A stretch of DNA of 64,000 bases from Lutraria lutraria (Eukaryota; Mollusca; Bivalvia; Venerida; Mactridae). Below, one piece after another: positions 1-12,830 of the stretch. The notes below the pieces were generated by a model. That model did no database searches, had not been told where the DNA came from, and saw nothing but the letters and a program-made list of their open reading frames with translations. A program made the translations under genes and the position numbers. The stretch spans positions 26,253,843 to 26,317,842 of the forward strand of contig OZ026838.1 of assembly GCA_964023205.1 (NCBI GenBank), in the 5' to 3' direction. Position 1 is the first letter of the stretch. Each line of letters opens with the position of its first letter.

Positions 1-494
1 TACAATCCGACCAGAATCAAACCTACAATATGAAAGATAGGTCCACTCAATTAATGCGTCAACAAATTGTCATAGTCAAAACAAGACAACACAAATTTAT
101 TCAAAATGGACAAAGGCCACTGGCCCAAAATATGAATAGTTCAATATAAACAGCTTTGTGGTAATGAATGTTAATACATGTACAAAAAGTATGAGACTGA
201 AATGGATTGTCAGCATCAGTTATTACTAGTATGCCATATAACATATCCAAATGTGTTTTATAATTATAAAGTGTTTGTATGACCCTTGTTGTTGGTGCGA
301 CGTTTATAAACCCAAATGGAAAAGGATATTTGTGATGTTAAGCTGTTATGCTTAAATTGATATTGAGTATTATTATATTTAGCCTCACACAGTCGTCCAA
401 TCGGAACTCCTCGGCGTTTGTCTAACGAAAAGTGTATCAGTTACGACAATGCCCGATAGTAACGATTGGTCCTTATATAAGAGTACGGCCTAAA

Positions 495-640
495 CACAGA
501 CAGAAGTAACGGACCTGTGAGGGTAAAATTGTAGAATTTTGAGACAATTTTTTTTCATTTAAGGTAATTATGGGTTAAGTTAAGTTTTTATGCAGACTTT
601 ATTACAATTTTACCATCACATGTCCGTTACTTCTGTCTGT
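495..640. mobile_element. Short TIR element with 9-bp target duplication
   Basis: 146 bp with terminal inverted repeats of about 38 bp that differ at only a few positions (ACAGACAGAAGTAACGGAC at both ends). A perfect duplication CGGCCTAAA flanks it (486-494 and 641-649). Nine-base duplications are typical of Mutator-like elements. No coding capacity, so it is a non-autonomous element. Confidence 0.8.
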
Positions 641-1317
641 CGGCCTAAAACGTCTTCTTTACGTGGATTAATAATAATATCGTACCCAATAAAATCCTAA
701 CATATCATTGTTCTCGCGCCTTATCTGTCACAGCGAACTTTACTCTGTCAGTTTAGTTTTTAAATCGATACCCTCCTTGTTCAATGTTTGATATCTTTGT
801 AAGATATTTAAACTATAATTTAAAATAACAAGGTATTGGTATAGTTTAAAATGATTTACCGTATATAGAAACATTTTTTTCGTGTCATTTAATTTAAAAG
901 CAAGCCGCACTTTAATATTTACCGATTAATTCATAACTCTACAATTGGACCTTGAGTAACATATTGTTCAGTCCGTAAAAGAAAGCTGTATTTTGCTCTG
1001 TGTGTGCATAGATTTACAAACTTTATGCACTAAATGGACGAAATAATAATAAAACCGGATCTAAATCTTAATATTACATTTGAGAATTATTTGTAAGGCA
1101 ATGTCAACAAGTAATACATATTTGAAGACGTTTTTTATTATCAAAATACTGATACGTTTCGCTTACATTTGTGTATATTATACTGTATTCTAGTTTATAC
1201 GTTCATAATGAATTATTATATATAGAATGAATGTATACAAATATAATTGTGTAAACACGGCACCATGTTTTCAATAAATGAATTACTGTTACAACATTGG
1301 AGACCTGTAATAAAGTC

Positions 1318-1510
1318 TTGTATTGTTTTAACGTTGCACCAACAGCCCAGCCACTGATGGGGGCCGGAGACCCAGGCGTCCACCCAGATAGAACCATCGA
1401 CTATCCGTAAGCTAGATGTACAGCTCCCTCGCACATGATGTCTGTCTAGCCCCGGGTGGGAGTTGTTGAACTCAGAGACCCTAGTCACCAGACCACGGAC
1501 CCCTCATAAT
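1318..1510 (-). mobile_element. SINE, family 1 (copy 1)
   Basis: Read on the minus strand it starts with a tRNA-like segment (TGGTCTGGTGACTAGGGTC, TGAGTTCAACAACTCCC). It then has a body with CGATGGTTCTATCTGGGTG and ends GCTGTTGGTGCAACGTT followed by an A-rich tail. The body recalls the conserved central domain shared by several metazoan SINE superfamilies; that assignment is inference. The second copy is at 42250-42413. Confidence 0.6.
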
Positions 1511-3567
1511 ATTGTACTGGTCCCATTATCAAGTTAAAGTATATATCTCGTGCAAATATGTTATGAAAATTAGTATTGAGGTGGCCACGTGCTACTGGTA
1601 TGAGATCTTTTACTGTATTCGCGTGTATCAACTTATAACAGATATGTCCCTATGTATGAAAATGGTGTTAATAAATATCATAGTCAATTAAGAAATGTCA
1701 GACTGATATAGGGTATCCTGGGTATATTTTATGCAGCAATGCTTCCAAGAAACACCACCGGTGATAGGTAATGCAAACAGCAACCTGTCCAATCACATAG
1801 ATAACATTAATAACCCAATCTTATCAGCTAATTGAATCAATAATCATTTGTTTATATCTCAATATCAAGATTGAGCTTAAAAAGTCTAAATTATCACAGT
1901 TTTGGTCGTCAATTTACGTTTTAAATCAAATAAAAAACCAATCAATCGCCAGAACTCTAGACAACAGATAGTGGAAGACGGAATGAAAACTAAAAATGTT
2001 CAAGTCATACCGGCCTCTCTGGTAAACGTGGTATGTTCGCTTTACTAGATGTACGTTTCATAATATCCTGGTCATCATAGTTGGCCTTCATCCGAACTGT
2101 TTTCACAAATCCAACAGTGAGTCCTGATTCCGTCATGTTTCACAATTAATGTTCACTCACAATAATATCTTATAATATTAAATCACATACATAATTATGT
2201 CCTACATAGTCGTCTAGACGATCATTGTATTGAATTACTGCACAACTGCATTACCAAATGAAATGTCCCTGAATTTTGTCTAAAAAATTACTAATTTCTA
2301 TTTATCCGATGAACGACTTAGCATGCAGCCTACTTATATATTAACAAACTCTACTTAACATTCTACCCGAGTATTCTTTTTCGTAATAAAATGTTATTAA
2401 ATAGACCTAGTCCTTTGAAATCTTTAAAATCATCGACACAATTAGTATCGATTTACAAGACAATAGTCTAAGTGTTATTCCAACCGTGTCACTTGTTATA
2501 TTAACCTAACAGCTTTGTTAAATTGGCAAGTCCATTAAAATTTCTAACTAAAATATGTCTTGTAGATAAAACATTAATAGTTTAACTGATAACCCGAGAT
2601 TAACTTAAACCATGCAGTTAGAATCAATTCTTCTATTTTCTTATGGTGTCTATCCAAATATAAAATATGTTATTGTAATTGATTATATGAAAACAATACA
2701 CAGGCAATTAATCCTACCAAAACATATCAACCACAAACGTCTCGCGGTGTCTTATTGTTTGAACAACACGTTCGTGTAATCAATAATCCATCATGGTTCC
2801 AATTAAATAAAAGTCAACAAAAGCACTTTTTCAAAACGATGAGCGTTCTTGATGTAGTTGTAAAAGTTTGCCGGAAGTCTAAGACAACAAATTAATGAAT
2901 CAATGACGTCATATAAAAGATTATATCCATTCGGAATAACTCGGACATATTTGTAGCACTTTTGATCGTGGTTTCTATGTTTGGTTAGATAAATGTTTAC
3001 CAAAGAAGTCATGCAGTCTGCAGTTGTGGAACAAATAAGAATTAAGTTATAAGTCTTTTTTAATATCTTATGTTATGTTATTCAGGAGTGAACTTGATTC
3101 CTTTGTCGGGATCGGATTTCAATCAGTAATACGATAATCCAAATCTGATCGATTCTAAAATCTGCAGAAGATTTAATCGAGTACTGACCATATTATGTTA
3201 ATCATATATATTCGACTTTGATTAAAACGAGACAATGGAATAATTATGTACATGCTGTTCTCTCGTGAACATTTACATGCATAATGCATGACAAAGGTCC
3301 GTATATGAAGCAATTAAAGTTTAGTGGGATTTTAGATCTTGTCTGGAGGGGTGTGTAAAGGCCCCTTTTCGATTACCATTATAGCAGAACTTTTGGGAGA
3401 TGGTAAGCCCCCGAGCCGGTTCCTTTGGCCATGTAGCATTATAAACTGAGTCCTTCCTTCTTACAACACGTTGGTTGGGATATTTGCACAATGTGTTTTT
3501 GCATCAATTATATCGCTAAAAATGATACATGAGTGTCATGAGACATTTTTTATTTATTACCTCGTAT

Positions 3568-3590
3568 CAGAGACGTATTATACGTCTCTG
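3568..3590. repeat. Perfect hairpin, 10-bp stem
   Basis: CAGAGACGTA, then TTA, then TACGTCTCTG: a perfect 10-bp stem with a 3-nt loop. No gene is near, and the flanks show no longer inverted repeat. Function unknown. Confidence 0.6.
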
Positions 3591-4821
3591 CTCATATATG
3601 ATATTTCATACAAAGAGGGAAAACTTATGATAAATTGCAGTCGAAGACGACCCAGTGTAGGCCACCACTCATGTAAACACGAAAATAAACGTTTTTGTAC
3701 CATAAGAGCATGTAGACAATGTGTAATAAAAATACTAAGTATTTAATTTATTACAATATACGATGTATAATAAAAATTCGACACAAATCCGCTTCCTGTC
3801 AGTGACAACAACCACGGTACGATTATTTCGAAAGAACATTAACATTCAAACTCTGATAACAACACATTCGTCAGTCTGTTTAGTTGTATGCATGAAAACA
3901 TTCTTTGGACACGTGGTGGACAGAATACTCCATGTCTAGCATGAATGGTGACCATTGGTCGAAATACCAATGAAAGACTATCATCTTATTAAATTGATTC
4001 CCGCTTCATGTTGCAGTGAACAAAAGGGCTTTGTACAGTCAGTGTCAACGGGAACCAGTTTATCGTCTTTTGAGGGATGTATTAAATATCACGAATCCGG
4101 ACCAGTTCGTGGAAAGTACACAATTTACATACTTTTAAAATAATTGAGGCTTAAGTAAAAATATGTTTAAATCGGTTTGTGTTTCAATGTTATTACATTG
4201 AACTTCAGTTTATCCATCTTATAGCACCATACAATGGTTGAAGTTTATCTTCCATTTAACCCCATGAGGGCTTGTATCTGTTATTTTATCAAACTTTGTG
4301 TCTCAATATGTCTATCACTGTTTGATTGTTTATATCACAATAGATTAAGATTCGTACTTATGAGTACATCAATGATTTATAGAGTTCAAAAACGTGTCAT
4401 CTCAAATCCGATTATAATAAATGTACATTATACCATATGATTACGGACGCTTGGATTTTATTTTGAACTATACTACTCAAAATTGTGTACGGATCACTTG
4501 CGATATCGCTTGTCAGGATCCAGATTGCTTCATAATTTTATTACTACTGTTCAACTCAACATATCTTTTATTATCTCAAGTATACGTTGTATACAGTATT
4601 GGGGAAAAACTAAATATACTTAGATTAGATTTGATTATAATTTATTAGAATTTGGTCATTTAGGAAAAATAAGCCTGTACACAAATTTATACAAATGAAG
4701 CATAATGGTCAGTATGTTATTTTGTATGGAATATTCAAACATTGAGTAAGTGACCCGTATATAATTTTGAGTAGTATATATATACTGTATAAGGCATGTC
4801 TCTAAGTATCAGTAAGGACTT

Positions 4822-5052
4822 GGCCCGAGGTTATAAAACCTGAGAACGGACTACGAGTTCAAACCTCAATTCCATTCTCAAAGTATGGTTTGATCAAATA
4901 GAGCTGATTAATGTTGAAATACATGTTCAGACCAATCACGCTATCAGAATAATATAACAGTCATATCCTTATTGTATGATCTGAGAAACATTAAAAGACA
5001 AGATATGAGATTTGAGATCGGAGACAGATCTCGGGTTTTATAACCTCGGACC
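4822..5052. mobile_element. MITE family A, copy 1
   Basis: 231 bp with inverted ends of about 45 bp (CCCGAGGTTATAAAACCTGA left, CGGGTTTTATAACCTCGGAC right). The interior is closely similar to the copy at 29319-29542. No coding capacity. The target duplication could not be assigned with confidence. Confidence 0.75.
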
Positions 5053-8000
5053 CTGATATTAAGAATTGGAACTGTTGTATAGTCCCTGTTGACTGTACCG
5101 CTTGCTTTACAACAATGACCTTAGAGAACCTATGAGTTCAAGGAATAGTAACTCCAGACGGCGGCGGGCTTTTTTGGGAAAAGGGACAGGAATCGTTATT
5201 AATTGAACATTTCATTTAGACATTTCTGATTATGTTGCAATAATTCACCATTCCTATACAAAATACCAATAGAAACTACCCAGAAGTTTTAGGTAGATCC
5301 AGAACGATTTCATTGATACCTTACATTTGTACAGATACCATTTCTAAATTTGAGTATACAAACAGAACAACATGCAAGGCATTCATTTGTTCCATTGACA
5401 TACAGAGAATATAAATCATGTTGAATTCTGTTATGCGTGTACAACAAAGTTGGATAAATGTAAATATTAAATGATACATTTGTATATAATCAAAGCACTG
5501 GAATTACTGATATTACAAATATGGAGTATGAATAATATTGTCGAGATATTGTTGTGTTGATATATTCTAGACATACAGACACATATAATTATATAAACCA
5601 ACGAATCACGTGACACCTATATTGTGACTTAGTACTTAGCATTGTCTGGATGATTTCTCGAGTTTCGCTTATGAATTATGTACATACATGTAATGGTGTT
5701 GTATTGTATTCGTTTTCTCCTATTAAATTATCAATGAACTAACTGTTAGTTCTCCCTTAATAATCAGTACGAGAAGCCTTTAGCTCTATGAATATTTAAA
5801 ACAACAAACAGAAAATCGAAATGTGGTAGCCAAGCTCGACACAATTAAATGAATGGTACTTTAACTCGTTAGGGAGGTTAATCACACAAACTAATGAAGA
5901 GCTGTGATTAATTGCATAAAGAATCTTTTCAAATAATTGACAATGAATCGGTTTTAAATCCAGAATCCGATATTGCGTATATATGAGTGAATTTTGAATT
6001 ATAACTCGAGAATAAAGTACATGTACAATACAAAAACATCGCAAATGTTTAACAATCAAACACAACAGAAAATTCAATGATGGTAAAATGCCTTCCGTGT
6101 CCCCATGACTGTATCCCTGTATCCCAGGATGATCTGACGCACAAAACCGGAAGTCAGTTCAGATAAGATACATATTAAAAGTATATATATTTCTCTCAAA
6201 CGTATACAAGTAAATAATTATAAAATAGATATGTAAGCCTTACCAGTTCTAAGGGAATCTTCTTCTTCATCTTCCGAGACTATTTCGAATATTTTAACTT
6301 TACAGCGCAAAATTCCAAACATACAATAACACCTGGTTGGTTCAAAATTTAAAGCTTTGTGAAAATGCGGAGCTAATTTGACGAAAACAATGTGCGACAC
6401 ATTACTAGTATACAGATCTATAGAGTTAAACAAATCTCGATTATGTCACCAGTAAAATGATTATGCTATCCCCGAGAGCTTAGATATAAATCCAGCTAGT
6501 AAGTCGTAAATCCACTTATTGACATATGATTTGTTTTAAAATATAATCTCTCCGGGAGAGAGGAAGGTTATGAAATATTAGATTAACACTAAGCTTCTAA
6601 ATGTAAGAACGGTTTCATTTTATCGTTCATTAAAAGGGGCCATTATCCGGTCGAATTTCCTTCTATTGTGTCGCGTTACTTTTCATTAATTTTCTATTGG
6701 ATTGATTTGTTTACAATAGTAAATACACACACAATAGATTGTTATGATAACGAACGTTAGTTTAGAAATGCAATTTTGAAAAGTTAAAATTTAAGAATAA
6801 TTTGAAAACGATCGGCAATCAGTTAAAGGTATATTACCCATTTAGCAACATGTTTACCTTTGTATTTATCAACTGGAGTACTATGAGTACGATCTATTTC
6901 ACAAATTGAATGGCATTATGTGTACGCTGTTTTCAGCCTCTATTTTTAAAACTCATTGCTTGATAGTTTTGAATAGAGTTCATTAAATTGTTGTCATTTC
7001 TACATGCATTTTTTAAAAAAAAAATAAGGAATCTGAAATGGATGAACAAAAACAAATTTTAATACACGACCAGTGTTTAGGTTGCATGTAACTCTACAGA
7101 AGAAGTTCCTAGCAGTTTCACACTCTTTGAATATCATTGACTGATTTAGAGTTTCCGATTCAACAGATTGAACAAGAACAACTATAACAAAACCTTATAG
7201 GTAGACGAATTACAAGAAGCATATTGGTTTATGTTATTGTATAAAGTTGCTTTCTCATAAAGGGTATTGGCTGTATATTTTATTACATCCTCCATCAAGG
7301 GGAGTATAAAATATTTATATGCTATGAGTAATACACATTATAATGACAATTATGAGTATTTGACAAATGAATAAATGCATGTATATAGTTCACAAGCACA
7401 CAAGCACGCGGCAGTATCATACCCTGCATCAATCAAATAGAATCAACCCTAAATGCTAACGAATTCACCATAAATCTGAGCACTATCATACAACCGCATT
7501 GAACTTCAAATAGCCACACAACAACTTATCTAGGCAATGCCTTCATGATTTACTTGCCTGTTAACCATTAGTAGATTCAGTCATCACCATTAGCCAATCA
7601 AATGACCAGGATTAGCCAAACTAGAAATGGACACTACACTATATACTCGAAACAGCTATAATAAACTAATACTCATAAGGATAATTCGTCCAGAAAAATA
7701 ATATGAATTAAACCCTTTATTTAACGCAAACTGAACGCTCGGCTATATGCATTACTATTAACACCAATGGTACGGTCAATATATTTAAACAATTGGTCAA
7801 AAGGGAACAGTAAAATTTATAAAACTGACTAAATATACAGCGCTGTGTCAATATTCGATATCAACAATTGAACTTGTTTGTTTTTAGTTCTTAATTCAAG
7901 CAATAATTAAATCACAATGCATCGTCATAGACTAGGCAAAGAACGGTCAATCGTTAATTTCAAGAAATAACAAACAATTTGATTTGAATGCAGGGTAATA

Positions 8001-8210
8001 TCGACCAAGTTTGGACAAACATAAAGATATTTGACTGTAGACTAATAATACAGCTGTTAATTATTGCTGTATTTAAACTTTTAACTATGAAATAATTATG
8101 TAAGTACAATATATTTTCATAGCTAGGGAAAAGAGACATTGTGTGAGGATATTATGTATACATGTATATATACGTATAAAGGAAAAGGCACTCATGTGTA
8201 GAAAAGGATA
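5053..8210. other. No gene seen
   Basis: AT-rich, with only short frames. A lone half of the TAACTCCAGAC repeat lies near 5148. Confidence 0.6.
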
Positions 8211-8447
8211 GGCTGCGGCCGTGGTCCAATGCCTTAGTGCGCTGGATTTGTAACCCGGCGAGCCGAGTTCGATTCCCGTACTAGGCAGGTCATACCCTCC
8301 ATGAAAATTTGACAATATTGTCGACTTTCCTTCACACGTTAGAAGTTGCCGGTTCCTAGCAAAGAAATGAAATGAAAAAGTGAACCGGTCGCCGCGTGTA
8401 TAACTGAAAAAGTTGTTGAAAAATGGCGTTAAACCCAAATATATGAA
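8211..8447 (+). mobile_element. tRNA-derived SINE, family 2 (copy 1)
   Basis: tRNA-like head with box A-like GTGGTCCAATGCCTTAGTGC and box B GAGTTCGATTCCCG. The body has GTCATACCCTCCATGAAAATT, and the 3' end reads AAATGGCGTTAAACCCAAAT. GTAGAA at 8198-8203 and again at 8448-8453 may be the target duplication. Copies at 24.4 and 55.7 kb share head, body and tail. Confidence 0.8.
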
Positions 8448-9059
8448 GTAGAAGAACATGGTACATGTACATCGTACAGTGTGTACTTTAGTTTAGATAA
8501 TTAACAAATGAAAACAATCTACAATACATGTCTGAGACATTCCTCCTCAAAGGTATACATGCACGTGTCTCATGTACGGACCAATGAATATGGCAGACAA
8601 ATGCATGCATCTACCAACAATTATTACTGGCTTTGTACGCTTCAATACATTTTCGCCAAATAAGTATGTAAAGATAGTGCAATCATTATGTTTGAACTTC
8701 GGTCATTCGTTCATTTATTGTAAATTAATCATAACCATTTAACAATTAGTTGTAAGTACAAAATGCAAATGGTTGAAGATATTAATAACGAGCGTATACT
8801 CAATTTAACCTGCCTATTATACAACATATACATGTAGAATGTATACGATTTTTTACACTATATTTCATATTGTTTACCCTCTTATTTGTGCTGGGAATTA
8901 ACCTTTTCTATTACGAACTTAAATGTGTTTGTTATTGACTATATATGTATTATTTCGTTATTTCTTTGCCACTAATCTATCAATCGTGAGATTATCACAA
9001 AGATCTGGACAATCCTGATTAGAAGTATGACATGTACATTAAAGTTCACCCTGACTCCA

Positions 9060-9470
9060 GCCAAGGTTATAAAACTTGAGATCGGTCTCTTAAGCTAAAA
9101 TCTCATATTTTGTATTTTAATGTTTCTAAATTATTTATGATCAAACAATAATAATATACAGTCAAACTTGTGAACAAAGGCCACCCTTGGGAAAGAAATA
9201 ATGTGGCCTTTATTGACAGGTGGCCTTTATCCGGAGGTCATTTTATTCTCAATATTCAATGACAGTTTCTTAGAGAATAGCCTTTATTCACAGGGTGGCC
9301 TTTATTTGGAGGTTACTGTAATTGATATATTAGCCTTACAGTATAATTGATCTGAAAATATATTCAACATTAAAACAAACATTAAACAGATCTATCTTTT
9401 CAACCGAATGATTTTGAGAACTTGAGGTATGGGCTCGGAGATTGTTCTCTTGTTTTATAACCTCGGGACC
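9060..9470. mobile_element. MITE family A, copy 2, interrupted
   Basis: Family A element whose left half (9060-9158) and right half (9319-9470) are separated by a second MITE at 9159-9318. Without the insert it is about 249 bp and aligns to the uninterrupted copy at 57578-57802 across the break. Confidence 0.75.
9159..9318. mobile_element. MITE family C, copy 1, nested, TA duplication
   Basis: 160 bp, starting CAGTCAAACTTGTGAAC and ending GGAGGTTACTG, flanked by TA (9157-9158, 9319-9320). It contains several GTGGCCTTTATT blocks in direct and inverse orientation. A relative lies at 46763-46939. The TA target and CAGT/ACTG ends suggest a Tc1/mariner or pogo-type non-autonomous element. Confidence 0.75.
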
Positions 9471-12400
9471 AGGAGATCTGAGATCATTATTCACACGTAA
9501 CAATATACACATGGTCGAAATTTGTCCAAGGAGTATAAAAACATGTCATATCATAATGACGAACAAACATACATAAATGTCTATCAATCTCTCATACAGT
9601 AATTGAATGGACAATTTGTTTGGCTCCAATAAGATTTGGTCAAATTGGTTCATAATAAAAGTAAATTGATAGCCGATTTACTGTATCGTCGATTCATTGA
9701 ATATAGATTTCTTAAAGTGCTCCTAAAATTGCATGAGAAACAGTATGATACATAGTAGGATTAAATTTATTGCATTGCTCATACTCCAAAATACATGTAT
9801 TTAGATATATTTTGAATTAATAACCGGCAAGACCTTTGATAAATCATTTAATGATAAGTTAAAATTTTGTAATTGTATAATACAATTAAAGATTTGATTT
9901 GATAAAGTTCTGTTCTGTTCTGTTCCTTACATTATTTTCAACTGTTTGGAGTTTAATACAGTTTTTACTTATCTGAAATCGTCATAACTCAATTTAGTTT
10001 GAAGAATTAGTGTATCATTTTTTTCATGGGGAGTTTTATTATCGCTAAGTTATTGTTTGTACGACAGTTTATCTTTTATACACCACACGAACAAGTCAAA
10101 AATCTCGACAATTTATCTAAATAATCACTTGTATATACAATTATGTATTGTTTTTAAATCTCCTACACTAATACCAACTTGACATATGAACATTATGGAG
10201 TTTTGTAATCAATAGTATTTGCTCGTATTTCGATTACTCGATAAAATGCATTACTTGATATTGAAGTCTATAATCAATATAACGATTGTCTGGGTTAATG
10301 GAATTGTTTGATTCTGTCACGGTTGATTTTTAGATTTATGCAGCATTATTTCACCTGTTAATTGGTGTATTGTGATTCGATTCAGTGCTTACTATATCAC
10401 TTGTTAATTAGATTATTGACTCGGCTCAATTTTCATTTAACATTTAATTTTATCTTTTTGTAATAAATTCGTACAATTTTGGCATTTTTACTTTTGAATT
10501 AGTTTCGTTCAGTTTACGTAAAACTAAAACCCACATTTCGGGTAGATTGATATGGCAATATCTGTTTTAAAATTGAATTCAAATCTGGCGAAAAGAGACA
10601 AATATTCTATATCTGTATTCAGGGTTATTTTCACCATATCTTAGTCGTCTGTTTTATCTTTTTACTGTCATACGTGAGTCTGCTGTGAAAAGGAATTTTG
10701 TTTTGGCGGCAGTAATGAATGAAAATAGATAGATATAGATATTTTTATTATCATTTTGTAACTTATACATACAGTATTTCGTTTCATACATACAATGTTT
10801 CATACAATATAGGCATCACGTGACGGTATACAAAACACAGAGCAAATGTTAAATTTAATAATAATGAATAAAGAGTTTCTATGTTCAAACATGCCTGAAA
10901 GTATCATTCATTAGACATACAGTGGTAATATACCATTTCCATTAAATTTATTTATAAAAAAAACTAGTATAATTATGCCGTATGTTTTATGAACAAGTAT
11001 GACGCGATGGTCTCCCTTTAATTATTCTAAAGGTGTCCGAATTGGTAGAATTCAGTTCAATCGTACTGGTCTATAACAAAAATGCTACTCACCTCCTGAG
11101 CATGCCATGGCCATATTGACATAAACAATAATTGTCCGAAAAATATGTCATTTTTGATAACCTCGAATACTAGTATACAAGTTTGAGGTTAAGACAAAAT
11201 GTTTTGAATGTTATTTTTTTTGGACATGATTGTAAAGTAACCACCGTTGAGAAATGTTACAGCATAAAAATGAGCTTGTAAAACTAAACCTGAGATACGA
11301 TGAAATCTACCCTCTAGCTTTCTGACTCGCCAACATTTTACTTCACACATATTAATATAAGACAAGCATGTGTTTTCTTCATCATTACGTTCGTATTTTG
11401 TTCCAGTCATTTCAATGCGTTCCAAAACAAATGAAAAATAAATCCCACCTCTCAGAGAGCGATTATCACTCGGCATTGGACGGCGTACTGTGTTTTAGTA
11501 GCGCTTTGAGCTGGTTGTGGGTAATAGCCCGTAAAGAAATTTTCACAGGCATTTACAAATTTCAAGTCTTCTGTAAATATCTCAACTTTCTGTACAAATA
11601 ATTGGTCGAGAATGTTGCATTTTACATGAAATAGCGAATCTGTTAAACACGTGAATAAGACATTAGGAAGAAGAAATTTGAATGTTTGTACATCAAAATG
11701 GTTAACTATAGTTAATATAACGAGTGTTATAAATTAAGAACCGAAAAATAATTTACGTGTCGATACATTTTGTCAATTTAGTGCAACCCCCAGAGCAATC
11801 CAGATTGGTTAGGTACGAACTATACGGTACAAAATACATTTATTAAATAAGTATCTATTAACGATTAAAAAGTAAAATTAGAAAACTAACTCAAAGTAAA
11901 CCAGTACTCACACTGGCATGCGACAGACCCGCCAAAATGCTATTACAAATATGGCGCAGAAATAGTTTGCTTTGGTGCTTGATCGTGGCACAAACATACA
12001 TGTACATATTTTTCAGTAAAAACGAGGAATCAATAATTTGAAATGCTAAAAAATAAATAGTATATCTGAACAACATGTGTTTAAAACATATCTTGTACAG
12101 TAATACTATTTTATACGGTACCACGTGAAGACCGTTATTGCTCAATAAAATACCGTTTGCTCTATAATTATGAGAGACACCATTAAGCAGTGAACATACC
12201 GTAATTATAAATCGTAAGCTAGAGTTTCATCTGTTGATGTGTCATCCAGCTTTGATTCTGGCGGGTGAAATATTTCGTACATATGGAAGCCGAACATTTT
12301 CTGATTAAAACAAAACTGTATTAGACGATACATTCATTAACAGCAGTAATTTCGTTACGTCGTAGCAATTAAAATACTCCGGAACAGAAGTGCTTTCAAA

Positions 12401-12539
12401 ATATTTCTAAGACAGCATGATATTACATACGTAACAAACAGCGATAAATTAAGAAAATGTTACTTTTCTCTTTAAAGCCGTTGAACGGGAAACAACAAAG
12501 CTTTTCTTTCGGTTCTGATCACAAGAGCATAGGTAACAC

Positions 12540-12830
12540 AGTCTGGTATCATATGTCACGTGACCCTATAGATGAGCGTAAATATTTACTTCGCGCGCTC
12601 GGAAAATGAAGAAGAAACATATGCAACGTCAATAATTGTTGTAGCAGGGAAAAACAATCAAGAATTCTCAGCATGGAACATTTTCTTTGAGCACGAGCCC
12701 GATCAAGTAACGGTTGTTTTGAAATGCCTTGGCGCAGCGCGCTTTGATTACTGACCCATAGTTCGGAAGACGTGATGAAACGAACGCGCTGGAATGTGCG
12801 CCAAATCATCACTAAAGTTAAAAGTTTCAG
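12540..12830. other. CpG-richer patch with a small ORF candidate
   Basis: Unlike its AT-rich surroundings this patch has many CpGs (CGCGCGC, GGCGCAGCGCGC, ACGAACGCGC) and a palindromic TCACGTGA site (12555-12562). It could be a CpG-rich regulatory element or promoter. The plus-strand frame 12572-12754 starts at a true ATG and encodes 60 protein-like residues (MSVNIYFARSENEEETYATS...); the opposite strand is also open. No family recognised. Confidence 0.3.

Larger units (their letters stand above)
641..4821. other. No gene seen (left flank)
   Basis: Apart from the 1.3-kb SINE and the 3.57-kb hairpin I see only AT-rich DNA. Open frames at 3.5-4.6 kb are short and not protein-like. Confidence 0.6.

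Noticed and set aside
8085..8459. 124-codon minus-strand open frame
   Set aside because: It lies almost wholly within the reverse strand of a tRNA-derived SINE; other copies of that SINE do not keep the frame.
11189..11601. Overlapping frames open on both strands
   Set aside because: Both lack protein-like composition and splice signals; treated as chance.
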